Part shown: positions 54,571-63,409 of the stretch, one piece after another
Layout of the letters: each line of letters begins with the position of its first letter
Position numbering within the stretch: position 1 is the first letter of the stretch
Origin: Actinokineospora iranica
GTDB lineage: Bacteria > Actinomycetota > Actinomycetes > Mycobacteriales > Pseudonocardiaceae
Reading direction: 5' to 3'
DNA length: 64,000 nt
NCBI RefSeq assembly: GCF_900101685.1
Contig: NZ_FMZZ01000001.1
Location: 186,001 to 250,000 of the forward strand
Translations under genes and position numbers: made by a program
The notes under the pieces: generated by a model
What the model saw: only the letters and a program-made list of their open reading frames with translations
Database searches by the model: none
What the model was told of the DNA's origin: nothing

Positions 54571-55307
54571 CGCTCGCGCGCGGCCGAGTACAGGTGGCTC
54601 TCACAGAAGCCGTCCGGGTCGAGGACCCGGCCCACGATGATCACCGCAGTGCGCTTGATCCCGGCCGCGCGAACCTGGTCGCCGATATCGGCGAGCGTGC
54701 CGCGCAGGATCACCTCGTCGGGCCGCGAGGCGTAGGCGACGACGGCGGCCGGGCAGTGCGAGCCGTAGTTCGGCACCAGTTCCGCGACCACCTCGTCAAT
54801 CCGTTGCACCGCAAGGTGTAGCACCACGGTGGCCCGGCTCTGGCCGAGCGTGGCCAGGTCTTCGCCGGGCGGCATCGGCGTCGCGCGGGCGGAGGTGCGG
54901 GTCAGCACCACGGTCTGGCCGACGGCGGGCACGGTCAGCTCGCGCCGCAGCGACGCGGCGGCGGCGGCGAAGGCGGGCACACCAGGCGTCACGTCGTAGG
55001 GCACGCCCGCCGCGTCGAGGCGGCGCATCTGCTCGGCCATGGCGCTGAACACCGACGGGTCGCCGGAGTGCAGCCGCGCCACGTCATGCCCCTCGGCGTG
55101 GGCGGTGAGCATTTCGGCGACGATCTCGTCCAGGGTCAGGTTGGCCGTGTCGATCTTCCGCGCCCCCGGCGGGCACGCCTCCAGCAACTCGTCGGGCACC
55201 AGGGCGCCCGCGTAGAGGCAGACCGGCGAGGCGGCGATGATTCGCTGCCCCCGCAGGGTGATCAGGTCGGCCGCGCCGGGTCCCGCCCCGATGAACCGCA
55301 CCGTCAT
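54564..55307 (-). CDS. cobM: Precorrin-4 C11-methyltransferase CobM
   Basis: The 247-residue tetrapyrrole methylase has FIGAGPGAADLITLRG, YAGALVPDELL, RLHSGDPSVFSAMAEQM and VTPGVPAFAAAAASL, the CobM/CbiF pattern. AAGGAGGACAC precedes the ATG at 55307. It overlaps the cobL stop by four bases. With cobL it forms a minus-strand operon running away from the riboswitch-controlled chlID operon. Confidence 0.94.
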   Translation of the reverse strand: MTVRFIGAGPGAADLITLRGQRIIAASPVCLYAGALVPDELLEACPPGARKIDTANLTLDEIVAEMLTAHAEGHDVARLHSGDPSVFSAMAEQMRRLDAAGVPYDVTPGVPAFAAAAASLRRELTVPAVGQTVVLTRTSARATPMPPGEDLATLGQSRATVVLHLAVQRIDEVVAELVPNYGSHCPAAVVAYASRPDEVILRGTLADIGDQVRAAGIKRTAVIIVGRVLDPDGFCESHLYSAARERQ

Positions 55308-56506
55308 GTGTCCTCCTTGGTGGCCGCCCACTGGGTGACCGGCATCATCGGGCGCCACCCGGTGAACCCGCCGAGCGGCGCGGCACGGCTGACCGACAGG
55401 CGCGTCAGCTCACCCCCGACCTCGGCGTGCCACCGGGTGACCAGCTGCTCGGACTCGATCGTCACCGCGTTCACCACGATCCGGCCGCCGGGCCGCAGCG
55501 CCGCCCAGCACGCCGGAAGCACCCCGTCCACGGTCACGCCGCCGCCCACGAACACCGCGTCCGGGGCGGGCAGACCGGAAAGCGCGACCGGCGCCGCGCC
55601 CCGGACCACGCGCAACTCCGGCACCCCGAGAGCCGCCGCGTTGCGCTCGACGCGGTCGGCGCGCTCGGGACGCGGCTCGACGGCGACGGCCCGGCACGCC
55701 GGATGGGTCCGCGACCACTCGATCCCCACGCTGCCCGACCCCGCGCCCACGTCCCACAGAAGCTGACCGGGCTCAGGAGCGAGCGCGGCGAGGGTGACCG
55801 CGCGGATCTCGCGTTTGGTGATCTGGCCGTCGTGCTCGTAGGCGCCGTCGGGCAGGCCGGGGGTGCGGGGCAGGTGCCGCGCGCCGACGCACTCGACGGC
55901 GACGATGTTCAGGTCGCCCACCTCGGCGGCGAAGTCGGCGGCGGCGGTCCCGGTGTCGATCCGCTCACTCGGCCCGCCCAGGTCCGTCAGCACGGTGAGC
56001 GTGCTCTTGCCGAAGCCGCGCTCGCGCAGCAGGGCGGCGACGGCGGCCGGGGTGCGGGCGTTCTCGCTCAGCACCAGCACGCGCCTGCCGTTGTGCAGAA
56101 AGGCGTTGAGCCGGTCGAGGGGGCGGGCGACCGCGCTCACGACGTCCACGGCGTCGACCGCCCAGCCGAGCCGGGCGCAGGCCAGCGACACCGACGACGG
56201 CTGCGGCAGCACCCGGACGTCGGTGAACCGGCGCAGGGTGGTGCCGATGCCGTGGAACATGGGGTCCCCGCTGGCGAGCACGCACACCGCCTGGTGGGCG
56301 TGCTCGGCCAGGATCCCGGGGATCGCGGGCACCAGCGGCGACGGCCACTGGAGCCGCTTGGCTGTCACGGTCGGGGGCAGCAGGGCGAGTTGGCGGGCGC
56401 CGCCGACCACGACCTCAGCCGCGTCCAGCGCCGCCCGGGCGCCGGGCGCGAGTCCCGCCCAGCCGTCCGCTCCGATACCCACCACAGTCACCACGGACGG
56501 ACACAC
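55304..56506 (-). CDS. cobL: Precorrin-6Y C5,15-methyltransferase (decarboxylating) CobL
   Basis: The 400-residue protein fuses a CbiE-type methylase (GIGADGWAGLAPGARAALDA, VLASGDPMFHGIGTTL, about 1-200) to a CbiT-type one (ITKREIRAVTLAALAPEPGQ, LLWDVGAGSGSVGIEWSR, about 210-400). It adds two methyl groups and decarboxylates the C12 acetate. The fused form is typical of the aerobic pathway. Two GTG codons (56506 and 56494) could start it; the first is given. Confidence 0.93.
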   Translation of the reverse strand: MCPSVVTVVGIGADGWAGLAPGARAALDAAEVVVGGARQLALLPPTVTAKRLQWPSPLVPAIPGILAEHAHQAVCVLASGDPMFHGIGTTLRRFTDVRVLPQPSSVSLACARLGWAVDAVDVVSAVARPLDRLNAFLHNGRRVLVLSENARTPAAVAALLRERGFGKSTLTVLTDLGGPSERIDTGTAAADFAAEVGDLNIVAVECVGARHLPRTPGLPDGAYEHDGQITKREIRAVTLAALAPEPGQLLWDVGAGSGSVGIEWSRTHPACRAVAVEPRPERADRVERNAAALGVPELRVVRGAAPVALSGLPAPDAVFVGGGVTVDGVLPACWAALRPGGRIVVNAVTIESEQLVTRWHAEVGGELTRLSVSRAAPLGGFTGWRPMMPVTQWAATKEDT

Positions 56507-56724
56507 TAGACGCCGGGTGCCTCAGGCCAGGGCGCCGTCCTTGGCCGTGGTGACGAGCGAGGCGAAGCCGGACGCTGACCCGCGGCACACTGCCGTCGGA
56601 ACCACCCTTGCCGTCGCGGACGACGACGGCGGCTGCGACCGGGATGAGGCGGTGCCGAGGAGATCTGTGGTCCCACGTGTGCCGGTAAACACCTGACCAG
56701 TGGTTGGTGCGCGGGCCGCGATCT
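56507..56724. other. Divergent promoter region cobL / chlID riboswitch
   Basis: This stretch separates the cobL start from the riboswitch. It should contain both promoters. No gene, and no second riboswitch on the cobL side, is seen. Confidence 0.4.
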
Positions 56725-56905
56725 GCGACGATGCCAGACGACCAAGCAGGGTGAGCGAGGAAACCGGTGCGAGTCCGGTGCGGTCCCGCCACTGTGACCG
56801 GGGAGCGCCACTCCCCCGCGTGCCACCGGGGCGTTGCCCTGGGAAGGCCGGAGCGGCGCGACGATCCGGGAGCCAGGACACTCGGCCCTGCCGGAGACCG
56901 ACCCG
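56725..56905 (+). promoter_or_regulatory. Cobalamin riboswitch of the chlID-cobO-cobB operon
   Basis: The leader has GGAAACCGGTGCGAGTCCGG, GCGGTCCCGCCACTGT (GCCACTGT at 56788-56795) and the B12 box AGCCAGGACACTCG (56870-56883). The order and spacing match full-length adenosylcobalamin riboswitches. It ends about 75 bases before the chlID ATG, leaving room for an expression platform. Repression by cobalamin is expected. Confidence 0.94.
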
Positions 56906-56977
56906 GGCGCGGACCCGGAGTGAGGATCGCGGCGTGCAGCCTTTGCCTGTCCTGGCACCGAAAACCGGTGACCGCCG

Positions 56978-59347
56978 ATGAGCTACCCGTTCTCCGCCGT
57001 CGTCGGACATGACGACCTGCGGCTGTCCCTGCTGCTCAACGCCGTGCACCCCGGGATCGGCGGTGTGCTGGTGCGCGGTGAGAAGGGGACCGCGAAGTCG
57101 ACGGTCGTGCGTGCTCTCGCGGCGCTGCTGCCCGAGGCCGACGTGGTGGCCGAGTGCCGGTTCTCCTGCGACCCGGCCGTGCCCGACCCGCGCTGCCCGG
57201 ACGGCCCGCACGTCGGGGCCGAGTCCGACACCCGCGCCGCGCGGCTCGTGGAGTTGCCGGTGGGAGCGACCGAGGACCGGTTGATCGGCTCGCTCGACCT
57301 GGAACGGGCGCTGACCGAGGGGGTTCGCGCGTACCAGCCCGGCCTGCTGGCCGCCGCGCACCGGGGCGTGCTCTACGTCGACGAGGTGAACCTCCTCCAC
57401 GATCACCTGGTCGACCTGCTGCTCGACGCCGCCGCGATGGGCCGCGCGCACGTCGAGCGGGAGGGCGTGTCGGTGACCCACGCGGCGGCGTTCCTGCTGG
57501 TGGGCACCATGAACCCGGAGGAAGGCGAGCTGCGCCCACAGCTGCTCGACCGGTTCGGCCTCACCGTCGAGGTGCGGGCCGCGCGCGACGTCACCACGCG
57601 CACGGAGGTGATCCGCCGCAGGCTCGCCTTCGAGGCCGACCCGGCGGGCTTCGCCGCCCGCTGGTCCAGCGCAGACGCCGACTTGGCCGCCAAGATCGTC
57701 GCCGCCCGCAAGGCCCTCCCCGAGGTGGCGCTCCCCGACTCGGAGCTACGCCGAATAGCCGCCGTCTGCGCCGCGTTCGACGTCGACGGAATGCGCGCCG
57801 ACCTGGTTTTGGCCCGCACCGCCATGGCCCACGCCGCCTGGCGCGGATCAACCGCCGTGGAGGAAATCGACGTCGCCGTCTCCGCCCGCCTGGCCCTCCC
57901 CCACCGCAGGCGCCGCGACCCCTTCGACCAGCCCGGCATCGAACAGGCGCATCTGGAACAGGCCCTACGCCACGCCGCCCAAGAAGCCGACCGAGACCCC
58001 GACCCCGACGGCCCCACCGGCGGCGCCCCCACCCCCGAATCCGCCTGCGACCAGCGCGACAACCCCCAGCCCGGCACCCCCGACGCCCCCCACACAGAGC
58101 CCACCCTCCCAGGGGGCCATCCCCGGTCCAGTCTATCGGGGAGCACCGACGAAAACGGGGCGCGGCAACGGCCTGTGGATAACTCGGCGGTGGACAACTG
58201 GGGGGATTCACCGGACGGGGTGAACGGTTCGCTAGGGGCGAACGGCGGACGGAGTTACGACGGCCAAGGACCCGGCGAGTTCGGCCAGGACAACCGCGGC
58301 CGGGGCATGGACCGCTGGGACAACGACCGCTGGGATGACAGCGGCTGGGGCGACAACCGCTCCGGCAACGGCGGCGGTGACGACCGCTGGGACAAGGACC
58401 GCTCGGGCAACGGCGGCCAAGGCAAGGACAGCCGGGGCGCGGCAGGCGAGGGCGACGGCGGCCAAGGCGGCGACGGCCAAGGACCGGGCGGCCTGGGCTC
58501 GGGGAACCTGGCCGAGGGTACGTCCGTCGCGCCAGACGAAGCGTTTCGGGCGCGGGTGCTGGAGATCGACGGTGTGGGCGAAGGGGCTCCGGGCAGGCGG
58601 TCGCGGTCGCGTGGCGGGGCCGGGCGGGCGTTGCGCTCGTCGGCGACGCAGGGGTCCGGGGTGCATCTGGTCGGCACGCTGATCGCGGCCGCGCCGTTCC
58701 AGCGCGACCGGGGCCGCAGCGGGCCGGGGCTGCTGGTGCGGTCCGGCGACGTCCGGCACGCGGTGCGGGAGGGCCGGGAGTCGAACCTGGTGCTGTTCGC
58801 GGTCGACGCGTCCGGGTCCATGGCGGCGCGCAAGCGGATGTCGGCGGTGACCGGCGCGGTGATCTCCCTGCTGCGCGACGCATACCAGCGGCGCGACAAA
58901 GTGGGGCTGGTGACGTTCCGCGGCGCGGAGTCCGAGCTGGCGCTGCCGCCGACGTCCTCGGTCGAGGCGGCCGTGGCCCGGTTGCGACACCTGCGGACCG
59001 GTGGCCGCACGCCACTGGCCGACGGGCTCATGCGCGCCCGCAAAACCCTGGCGACCGAACGCCTGCGCGACCCGCGCAGGCGCGCGCTGCTGGTCGTGGT
59101 GACCGACGGCCGCGCAACGGTTCCCTTGTCCCGCAACGGAAGCAACCCGGTCCGCGATTCGCTTCGGGCAGCTTCCCTGCTCGCGGGCGACGGTATCGCC
59201 AGCGTGGTGGTCGACTGCGAGAGCGGTCCCGTCCGCCTCGGTCTGGCGAACACGCTCGCCGTCGCGCTGCGCGGAACCGGTCTGCGCCTGGAAGAACTGT
59301 CCGCCGACTCGGTCGCGGGTGTCGTCCGCGCCGCCCGCGCCGCGTAA
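56978..59347 (+). CDS. Cobaltochelatase ATPase/integrin subunit (ChlI-ChlD fusion)
   Basis: The 789-residue protein fuses an AAA+ domain (Walker [11 protein letters not shown], residues 34-43; Walker [13 protein letters not shown]; sensor [18 protein letters not shown]) to a C-terminal von Willebrand A domain with MIDAS DASGSM. A ~190-residue low-complexity linker between them is rich in Gly, Asp, Asn, Arg and Trp with repeats such as DNRWDD and RSGNGG. It drives CobN, taking the place of CobS/CobT. In actinobacteria this pairing is established. The start at 56978 has a weak ribosome site beyond the riboswitch. Confidence 0.9.
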   Translation: MSYPFSAVVGHDDLRLSLLLNAVHPGIGGVLVRGEKGTAKSTVVRALAALLPEADVVAECRFSCDPAVPDPRCPDGPHVGAESDTRAARLVELPVGATEDRLIGSLDLERALTEGVRAYQPGLLAAAHRGVLYVDEVNLLHDHLVDLLLDAAAMGRAHVEREGVSVTHAAAFLLVGTMNPEEGELRPQLLDRFGLTVEVRAARDVTTRTEVIRRRLAFEADPAGFAARWSSADADLAAKIVAARKALPEVALPDSELRRIAAVCAAFDVDGMRADLVLARTAMAHAAWRGSTAVEEIDVAVSARLALPHRRRRDPFDQPGIEQAHLEQALRHAAQEADRDPDPDGPTGGAPTPESACDQRDNPQPGTPDAPHTEPTLPGGHPRSSLSGSTDENGARQRPVDNSAVDNWGDSPDGVNGSLGANGGRSYDGQGPGEFGQDNRGRGMDRWDNDRWDDSGWGDNRSGNGGGDDRWDKDRSGNGGQGKDSRGAAGEGDGGQGGDGQGPGGLGSGNLAEGTSVAPDEAFRARVLEIDGVGEGAPGRRSRSRGGAGRALRSSATQGSGVHLVGTLIAAAPFQRDRGRSGPGLLVRSGDVRHAVREGRESNLVLFAVDASGSMAARKRMSAVTGAVISLLRDAYQRRDKVGLVTFRGAESELALPPTSSVEAAVARLRHLRTGGRTPLADGLMRARKTLATERLRDPRRRALLVVVTDGRATVPLSRNGSNPVRDSLRAASLLAGDGIASVVVDCESGPVRLGLANTLAVALRGTGLRLEELSADSVAGVVRAARAA

Positions 59348-59357
59348 GGGATTCACG

Positions 59358-59972
59358 ATGCCACAAGGAAAACCCGCCGTCGTCCCGGAAGACGGCCTCA
59401 CCACCCGCCAGCGGCGCAACCGTCCGCTGGTCGTGGTCCACACCGGTGAGATGAAGGGCAAGTCGACCGCCGCGTTCGGCCTGGCGCTGCGCGGCTGGAA
59501 CCAGGGCTGGTCGATCGGCGTGTTCCAGTTCGTGAAGTCCGCGAAGTGGCGCGTCGGCGAGGAGTCCGCCTTCCTCGCCTTGGGCAGGCTGCACGACCAG
59601 ACCGGCGAAGGCGGCCCGGTCGAGTGGCACAAAATGGGCGCGGGCTGGTCCTGGTCGCGCAAGTCAGGCACCGAGGACGACCACGCGGAAGCCGCCCGCG
59701 AAGGCTGGGCCGAGATCGCCCGCCGCATCGCCGACGAACGCCACGGCCTCTACGTCCTGGACGAGTTCACCTATCCCCTCAAGTGGGGCTGGATCGACAC
59801 CGACGAGGTGATCGCGACCCTCGCCGACCGCCCCGGCCACCAGCACGTCGTCATCACCGGCCGGGACGCGCCGCGGTCCCTTGTGGACGCCGCCGACCTG
59901 GTGACCCACATGACCAAGGTGAAACACCCGATGGACGCGGGCCACAAGGGCCAGAAGGGCATCGAGTGGTAG
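59358..59972 (+). CDS. cobO: Corrinoid adenosyltransferase CobO
   Basis: The 204-residue protein has the P-loop VHTGEMKGKSTAAFGLALR with the unusual CobA/CobO form, then VFQFVKSAKWRVGEE, YVLDEFTYPLKWGW and HVVITGRDAPRSLVDAADLVT. It transfers the 5'-deoxyadenosyl group to the cobalt of a reduced corrinoid. AAGGGATTCACG precedes the ATG at 59358; 10 bases separate it from chlID. Its 3' end overlaps cobB by seven bases. Confidence 0.95.
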   Translation: MPQGKPAVVPEDGLTTRQRRNRPLVVVHTGEMKGKSTAAFGLALRGWNQGWSIGVFQFVKSAKWRVGEESAFLALGRLHDQTGEGGPVEWHKMGAGWSWSRKSGTEDDHAEAAREGWAEIARRIADERHGLYVLDEFTYPLKWGWIDTDEVIATLADRPGHQHVVITGRDAPRSLVDAADLVTHMTKVKHPMDAGHKGQKGIEW

Positions 59973-61333
59973 CCAGATTGGTTGTCGCCGCACCAGGTTC
60001 GGGCAGCGGAAAGACGACTGTGGCCACCGGCCTCATGGCGGCCCTGCGCCGCCACGGCCACCGAGTGGCCCCCTTCAAGGTCGGCCCGGACTACATCGAC
60101 CCCGGCTACCACACTCTCGCCGCCGGGCGCCCAGGCCGGAATCTGGACCCGGTTCTGGTCGGAGAACACCGGATCGCCCCGCTGTTCCGCCACGGCGCAC
60201 GCGGCGCGGACACCGCCATCGTCGAAGGCGTCATGGGCCTGTTCGACGGCAGAATCGGCCACCAGGTGAACGCGGGCGGATTCGGCTCGACCGCGCACGT
60301 GGCCGAGCTGATCGACGCCCCGGTCCTGCTGGTGGTCGACACCCGAGGCCAGAGCACCAGCCTGGCGGCCCTGCTGCACGGTTTCCGCTCCTACCGGCCA
60401 GGCGTGCGAATGGCGGGTGTGATCCTCAACCAGGTTGGCTCGGACCGCCACGAGCAGGTGCTCCGGGAGGCCTGCGCGGACGTCGGCCTCCCGGTGCTGG
60501 GCTCGGTCCGGCGCGCGGCCGAGGTGGACGTCCCGTCCCGCCACCTGGGCCTGATCCCGGCGGCCGAACACGGCACACCGGCACTACGTGCGGTAGCGGC
60601 GATGGCGGATCTGGTAGCGGCCTCAGTCGATGTGGACGCCGTGGTCCAGGTGGCCCGTTCGGCACCAGCTTTCGACGGTCCACAATGGAACCCGAAAGAC
60701 GAGGTCAAGCCAACAGCGGGGCGGCCCGTGATCGCGGTGGCGGGCGGCCCGGCATTCACCTTCGGCTACGCGGAGCACACCGAACTACTCCGCGCGGCGG
60801 GCGCGGAGGTCGCCATCGTCGACCCCATCCGCGACGACCGGCTCCCCGAAGGCACAGCGGGATTGGTGCTGCCAGGGGGATTCCCGGAGGCACACGCGGA
60901 AGCCTTGTCCGCCAACGAGCCGCTACGGAACGAGGTGGCGACGTTGGCCCGCTCCGGCGCCCCAGTGCACGCCGAATGCGGCGGACTGCTCTACCTGGTG
61001 ACCAAACTGGACGGGCAGCCGATGTGCGGAGTGCTCGACGCAGAAGCGGCTATGTCACCGCGCCTCCTGCTCGGCTATCGAGACGCGGTAGCCGCGGGCA
61101 CATCCCCCCTGCACCCGGAGGGAACCCGGGTGTCCGGCCACGAGTTCCACCGCACCCACACCATGCCCGCCCACGGTGAGACTCCAGCGTGGATCTGGCG
61201 TGACCACGAGGGCGCCATCCGCCGCGAGGGTTTCGTCCAAGGTGGACTGCACGCGTCCTATCTGCACACTCACCCCGCTGGAAACCCCGAAGCCATCCAG
61301 GCTTTCACCGCGGCCTGCCGAGGCCGCGTCTAG
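59966..61333 (+). CDS. cobB: Cobyrinic / hydrogenobyrinic acid a,c-diamide synthase CobB
   Basis: The 455-residue protein has an N-terminal dethiobiotin-synthetase-like ATPase (VVAAPGSGSGKTTVATGL, FKVGPDYIDPGYH, VEGVMGLFDG) and a C-terminal class I glutaminase with catalytic Cys in VHAECGGLLYL and a downstream GHEFHRTH. It amidates the a and c side chains before cobalt insertion. The GTG at 59966 is in the overlap with cobO. It closes the riboswitch-controlled operon; two hairpins follow. Confidence 0.94.
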   Translation: MVARLVVAAPGSGSGKTTVATGLMAALRRHGHRVAPFKVGPDYIDPGYHTLAAGRPGRNLDPVLVGEHRIAPLFRHGARGADTAIVEGVMGLFDGRIGHQVNAGGFGSTAHVAELIDAPVLLVVDTRGQSTSLAALLHGFRSYRPGVRMAGVILNQVGSDRHEQVLREACADVGLPVLGSVRRAAEVDVPSRHLGLIPAAEHGTPALRAVAAMADLVAASVDVDAVVQVARSAPAFDGPQWNPKDEVKPTAGRPVIAVAGGPAFTFGYAEHTELLRAAGAEVAIVDPIRDDRLPEGTAGLVLPGGFPEAHAEALSANEPLRNEVATLARSGAPVHAECGGLLYLVTKLDGQPMCGVLDAEAAMSPRLLLGYRDAVAAGTSPLHPEGTRVSGHEFHRTHTMPAHGETPAWIWRDHEGAIRREGFVQGGLHASYLHTHPAGNPEAIQAFTAACRGRV

Positions 61334-61353
61334 GCTCGCTCGTCGAGCGAGCC
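61333..61353 (+). terminator. Hairpin at the cobB stop codon
   Basis: GGCTCGCTCG and CGAGCGAGCC pair perfectly around one base. The stem begins at the last base of the cobB stop codon. Confidence 0.65.
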
Positions 61354-61366
61354 TTCCCTGCCAACA

Positions 61367-61406
61367 GCGAAGGCCGCCCCCGGGAAACCCAGAAGGCGGC
61401 CTTCGC
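61367..61406. terminator. Second hairpin, shared by convergent cobB and cbtA
   Basis: GCGAAGGCCGCC (61367-61378) and GGCGGCCTTCGC (61395-61406) are perfect complements around a 16-base loop. The hairpin ends seven bases from the cbtA stop, so it can serve both converging operons. Confidence 0.7.
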
Positions 61407-61413
61407 GACCAGG

Positions 61414-62187
61414 TCACGCCCGGGACAGCCCCCGATGCAACAGCACCGCGAACACGATCCCGATCCCCGCCCACAGCACCGCTGAAGTGCCCAGGGAAGC
61501 GATCCGGAACTCCCACAGCACATTCCCGGGGAATCCGGCGGGGACTTCCTGGAACGTGGGCAGCAGCTTGGCCACACCGGTCACCACGACCAGATACCCG
61601 AGCCCAGCCGCCACGGTCGCGCCCCATCCGCCGACCCGCGGCGTGAGCGCCCGCGCGGCGAAGATCGCTCCGACCACGGCGACCAGCGAGATCCCGATCA
61701 TGCCGAAGAACAGCACGGTCCGGTCACCGATGGTCTCCCCATTGCCCACCGCAGGCGGGTTCGCCGGGTAGGCCAGGAACGGAACCAAGACCACCGCGAC
61801 ATACCCGAGCCCAGCCAAGGCCACCGCGGTCGCCCGCGGCGTGAGCGGACCGATACGGCCATAGGCGAACGCGAACGCCAGACTGAAAAGCCCGCCCAGC
61901 CCGAGGCCATAGGCGACCGTGCCGATTCCAAGTCCGCCAGTGGACTGGAATGCCCGGCTGACTTCCTCTTCCTCGGCGGGCTCATGCGCCGCGGCCTCGC
62001 CATGGCTGTGCCCGGAATCAGCCCCGGCTTCCTCGATCGAGATGGCGGTGTCCACCGACGGCTCCCCGAACACGAACGCGAAGCCGAAAGCGAGCACACC
62101 ACCGACAAGTCCCGCGAGCAACCCCCACACCAACAGCGACCGAACGGTCAACGTGGTCGGGGCTGTCGCGTTCTCGGTCAGTGGCAC
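61414..62187 (-). CDS. cbtA: Cobalt transporter subunit CbtA
   Basis: The 257-residue protein has six or seven membrane segments beginning LLVWGLLAGLVGGVLAFGFAF, and a His-rich loop SGHSHGEAAAHEP after the first helix, likely to gather metal. Family blocks include AYGRIGPLTPRATAVAL and FPGNVLWEFRIASLG. CbtA is predicted to import cobalt and is typically controlled by cobalamin riboswitches, as here. The start overlaps cbtB by 10 bases. Confidence 0.9.
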   Translation of the reverse strand: MPLTENATAPTTLTVRSLLVWGLLAGLVGGVLAFGFAFVFGEPSVDTAISIEEAGADSGHSHGEAAAHEPAEEEEVSRAFQSTGGLGIGTVAYGLGLGGLFSLAFAFAYGRIGPLTPRATAVALAGLGYVAVVLVPFLAYPANPPAVGNGETIGDRTVLFFGMIGISLVAVVGAIFAARALTPRVGGWGATVAAGLGYLVVVTGVAKLLPTFQEVPAGFPGNVLWEFRIASLGTSAVLWAGIGIVFAVLLHRGLSRA

Positions 62188-62387
62188 GGGAAACCCAGCA
62201 GGTGCCGGGCGTCGTGAACCAGTTCGTGCACGTAGGTGCCCTCGAAGATCGCGAGGGCGCCCTGCTCCGCGCCGACGAAGTACAGCGCCAGCAGGGAGAT
62301 GATCCCGGTGAAAACCGCGTACGGCAGGATCTGCCGGACGGGGATGCTCACGGGGATGGGGGTGGGGAGTGCGACGGCTTGCGTCAT
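62178..62387 (-). CDS. cbtB: Cobalt transporter subunit CbtB
   Basis: The 69-residue protein has one membrane helix (ILPYAVFTGIISLLALYFVG) and the CbtB C-terminal metal motif HELVHDARHLLGFPCH, with three His and a Cys. GAGGCAGTCC precedes the ATG at 62387. It is the first gene of the cbtB-cbtA operon, directly behind a cobalamin riboswitch. Confidence 0.93.
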   Translation of the reverse strand: MTQAVALPTPIPVSIPVRQILPYAVFTGIISLLALYFVGAEQGALAIFEGTYVHELVHDARHLLGFPCH

Positions 62388-62404
62388 GGACTGCCTCCTC
62401 AGGG

Positions 62405-62535
62405 CTTCACGCGGCCCAATCGGTGGAGCGGACGACGGTGAAGGGTCTGACTTCGGTCCCGGGGGGTGCCGGGGCCGATCACAGTGGCGCGGCCGTGCCG
62501 GAGTCACACCGGCTTCCTTCTACCATCAGGGTCGA
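62405..62535 (-). promoter_or_regulatory. Cobalamin riboswitch of cbtBA (compact form)
   Basis: On the minus strand: GGAAGCCGGTGTGACTCCGG, GCCACTGT (62488-62481), and a B12-box-like AAGTCAGACCCTTC (62453-62440). The distance between core and box is much shorter than in the other two riboswitches of this window, so the peripheral stems are reduced. It ends about 20-30 bases before the cbtB ATG, next to the ribosome site. Confidence 0.88.
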
Positions 62536-62644
62536 CTAGGAAACGTATGGGAGTTCGCGTGGCACTGTCAACGCGGCCGTTCGGACGGTGGGATCGTCCG
62601 GTGGACAGGTCAGGGGTGTCGCGGCGATCTTGTGAGGTGGCCTC

Positions 62645-63211
62645 ATGAGCGCGCGGCTGATTCTGGTCTGCCACGGGGCGACCGCGGCGACGCGCGCGGC
62701 GGCCTTCCCCGCCGACGAGCCGCTTGAGCGCAACGCCGTCGCTGCTGCGACTGCCGGACCCCCATTGGGCCAAGTGGACGAAGCGCTGTGCGCCCCGGCC
62801 CTGCGATGCGCGCAGACCGCTGCCGCGCTGGGCCTGCTCGCCAAGCCGGACGAGGGCCTGCGCGACGCCGATTTCGGGCGCTGGCGCGGGCACGCGCTCG
62901 ACGAGCTGGCCGTGGCCGAGCCGGACGAGCTGACCAGGTGGCTGACCGACCCGAGGGCCGCGCCGCATGGCGGCGAGTCCGTTGTGGACTTGGTGGCCAG
63001 GGTCGGCCGCTGGCTGGACGACCGGCCGACCGAATCGCCGCGCACGGTCGCGGTGACCCATCCGGCGGTGGTGAAAGCGGCGCTCATACACGCGCTCGGC
63101 GCCGATCCGTCGGCATTCTGGCGTATCGACGTCGCGCCGCTTTCCCGCACGATTCTGCGTGGCGGACCGGGACGGTGGACATTGCGCTGGATTGTGCCCG
63201 GCACGGCGTGA
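62645..63211 (+). CDS. Histidine-phosphatase-like protein with an altered active-site motif
   Basis: The 188-residue protein has the branch-1 histidine phosphatase fold: LILVCHGATAATRAAAFP at the start, APALRCAQTAAALG, LRDADFGRWRGHALDEL and the second catalytic His in VAVTHPAVVKAALI. The canonical RHG tripeptide is CHG, losing the phosphate-binding Arg. Its place, divergent from riboswitch-controlled cbtBA, suggests a role near cobalamin metabolism (CobC-like), but catalysis may be changed. The ATG follows AGGTGGCCTC. Confidence 0.78.
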   Translation: MSARLILVCHGATAATRAAAFPADEPLERNAVAAATAGPPLGQVDEALCAPALRCAQTAAALGLLAKPDEGLRDADFGRWRGHALDELAVAEPDELTRWLTDPRAAPHGGESVVDLVARVGRWLDDRPTESPRTVAVTHPAVVKAALIHALGADPSAFWRIDVAPLSRTILRGGPGRWTLRWIVPGTA

Positions 63212-63409
63212 CGCCCTTGTGGAAAAGGCCATTCCGGCCGGTTCTCGGTCCCCTCCGGCGAGGTGCTCACCAACTAGGCCACCAGAAGGGGAGGCCCCCA
63301 CATCGCGGGCATTGCGGTGAGATGTCCGGTCTGACCTTGCGCTGGGCGCGGAACACGAGGACGCTCGACGCACCGATCGGGGCAGGGAAGAGGAATACGC
63401 GGGCGAGCC

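Noticed and set aside
56522-57481. Minus-strand open frame across the chlID riboswitch
   Set aside because: It overlaps the conserved riboswitch and the chlID 5' end, and the product has no family features.
58260-58500. Repeated GGCAACGGCGG-type units
   Set aside because: They encode the low-complexity linker of the chelatase subunit; units vary in length and lack spacer structure.
63245-63300. Minus-strand GGCCTAGTTGGTGAGCACC resembling a tRNA D-arm
   Set aside because: No acceptor, anticodon or T-arm can be paired around it, so a tRNA gene is not supported.
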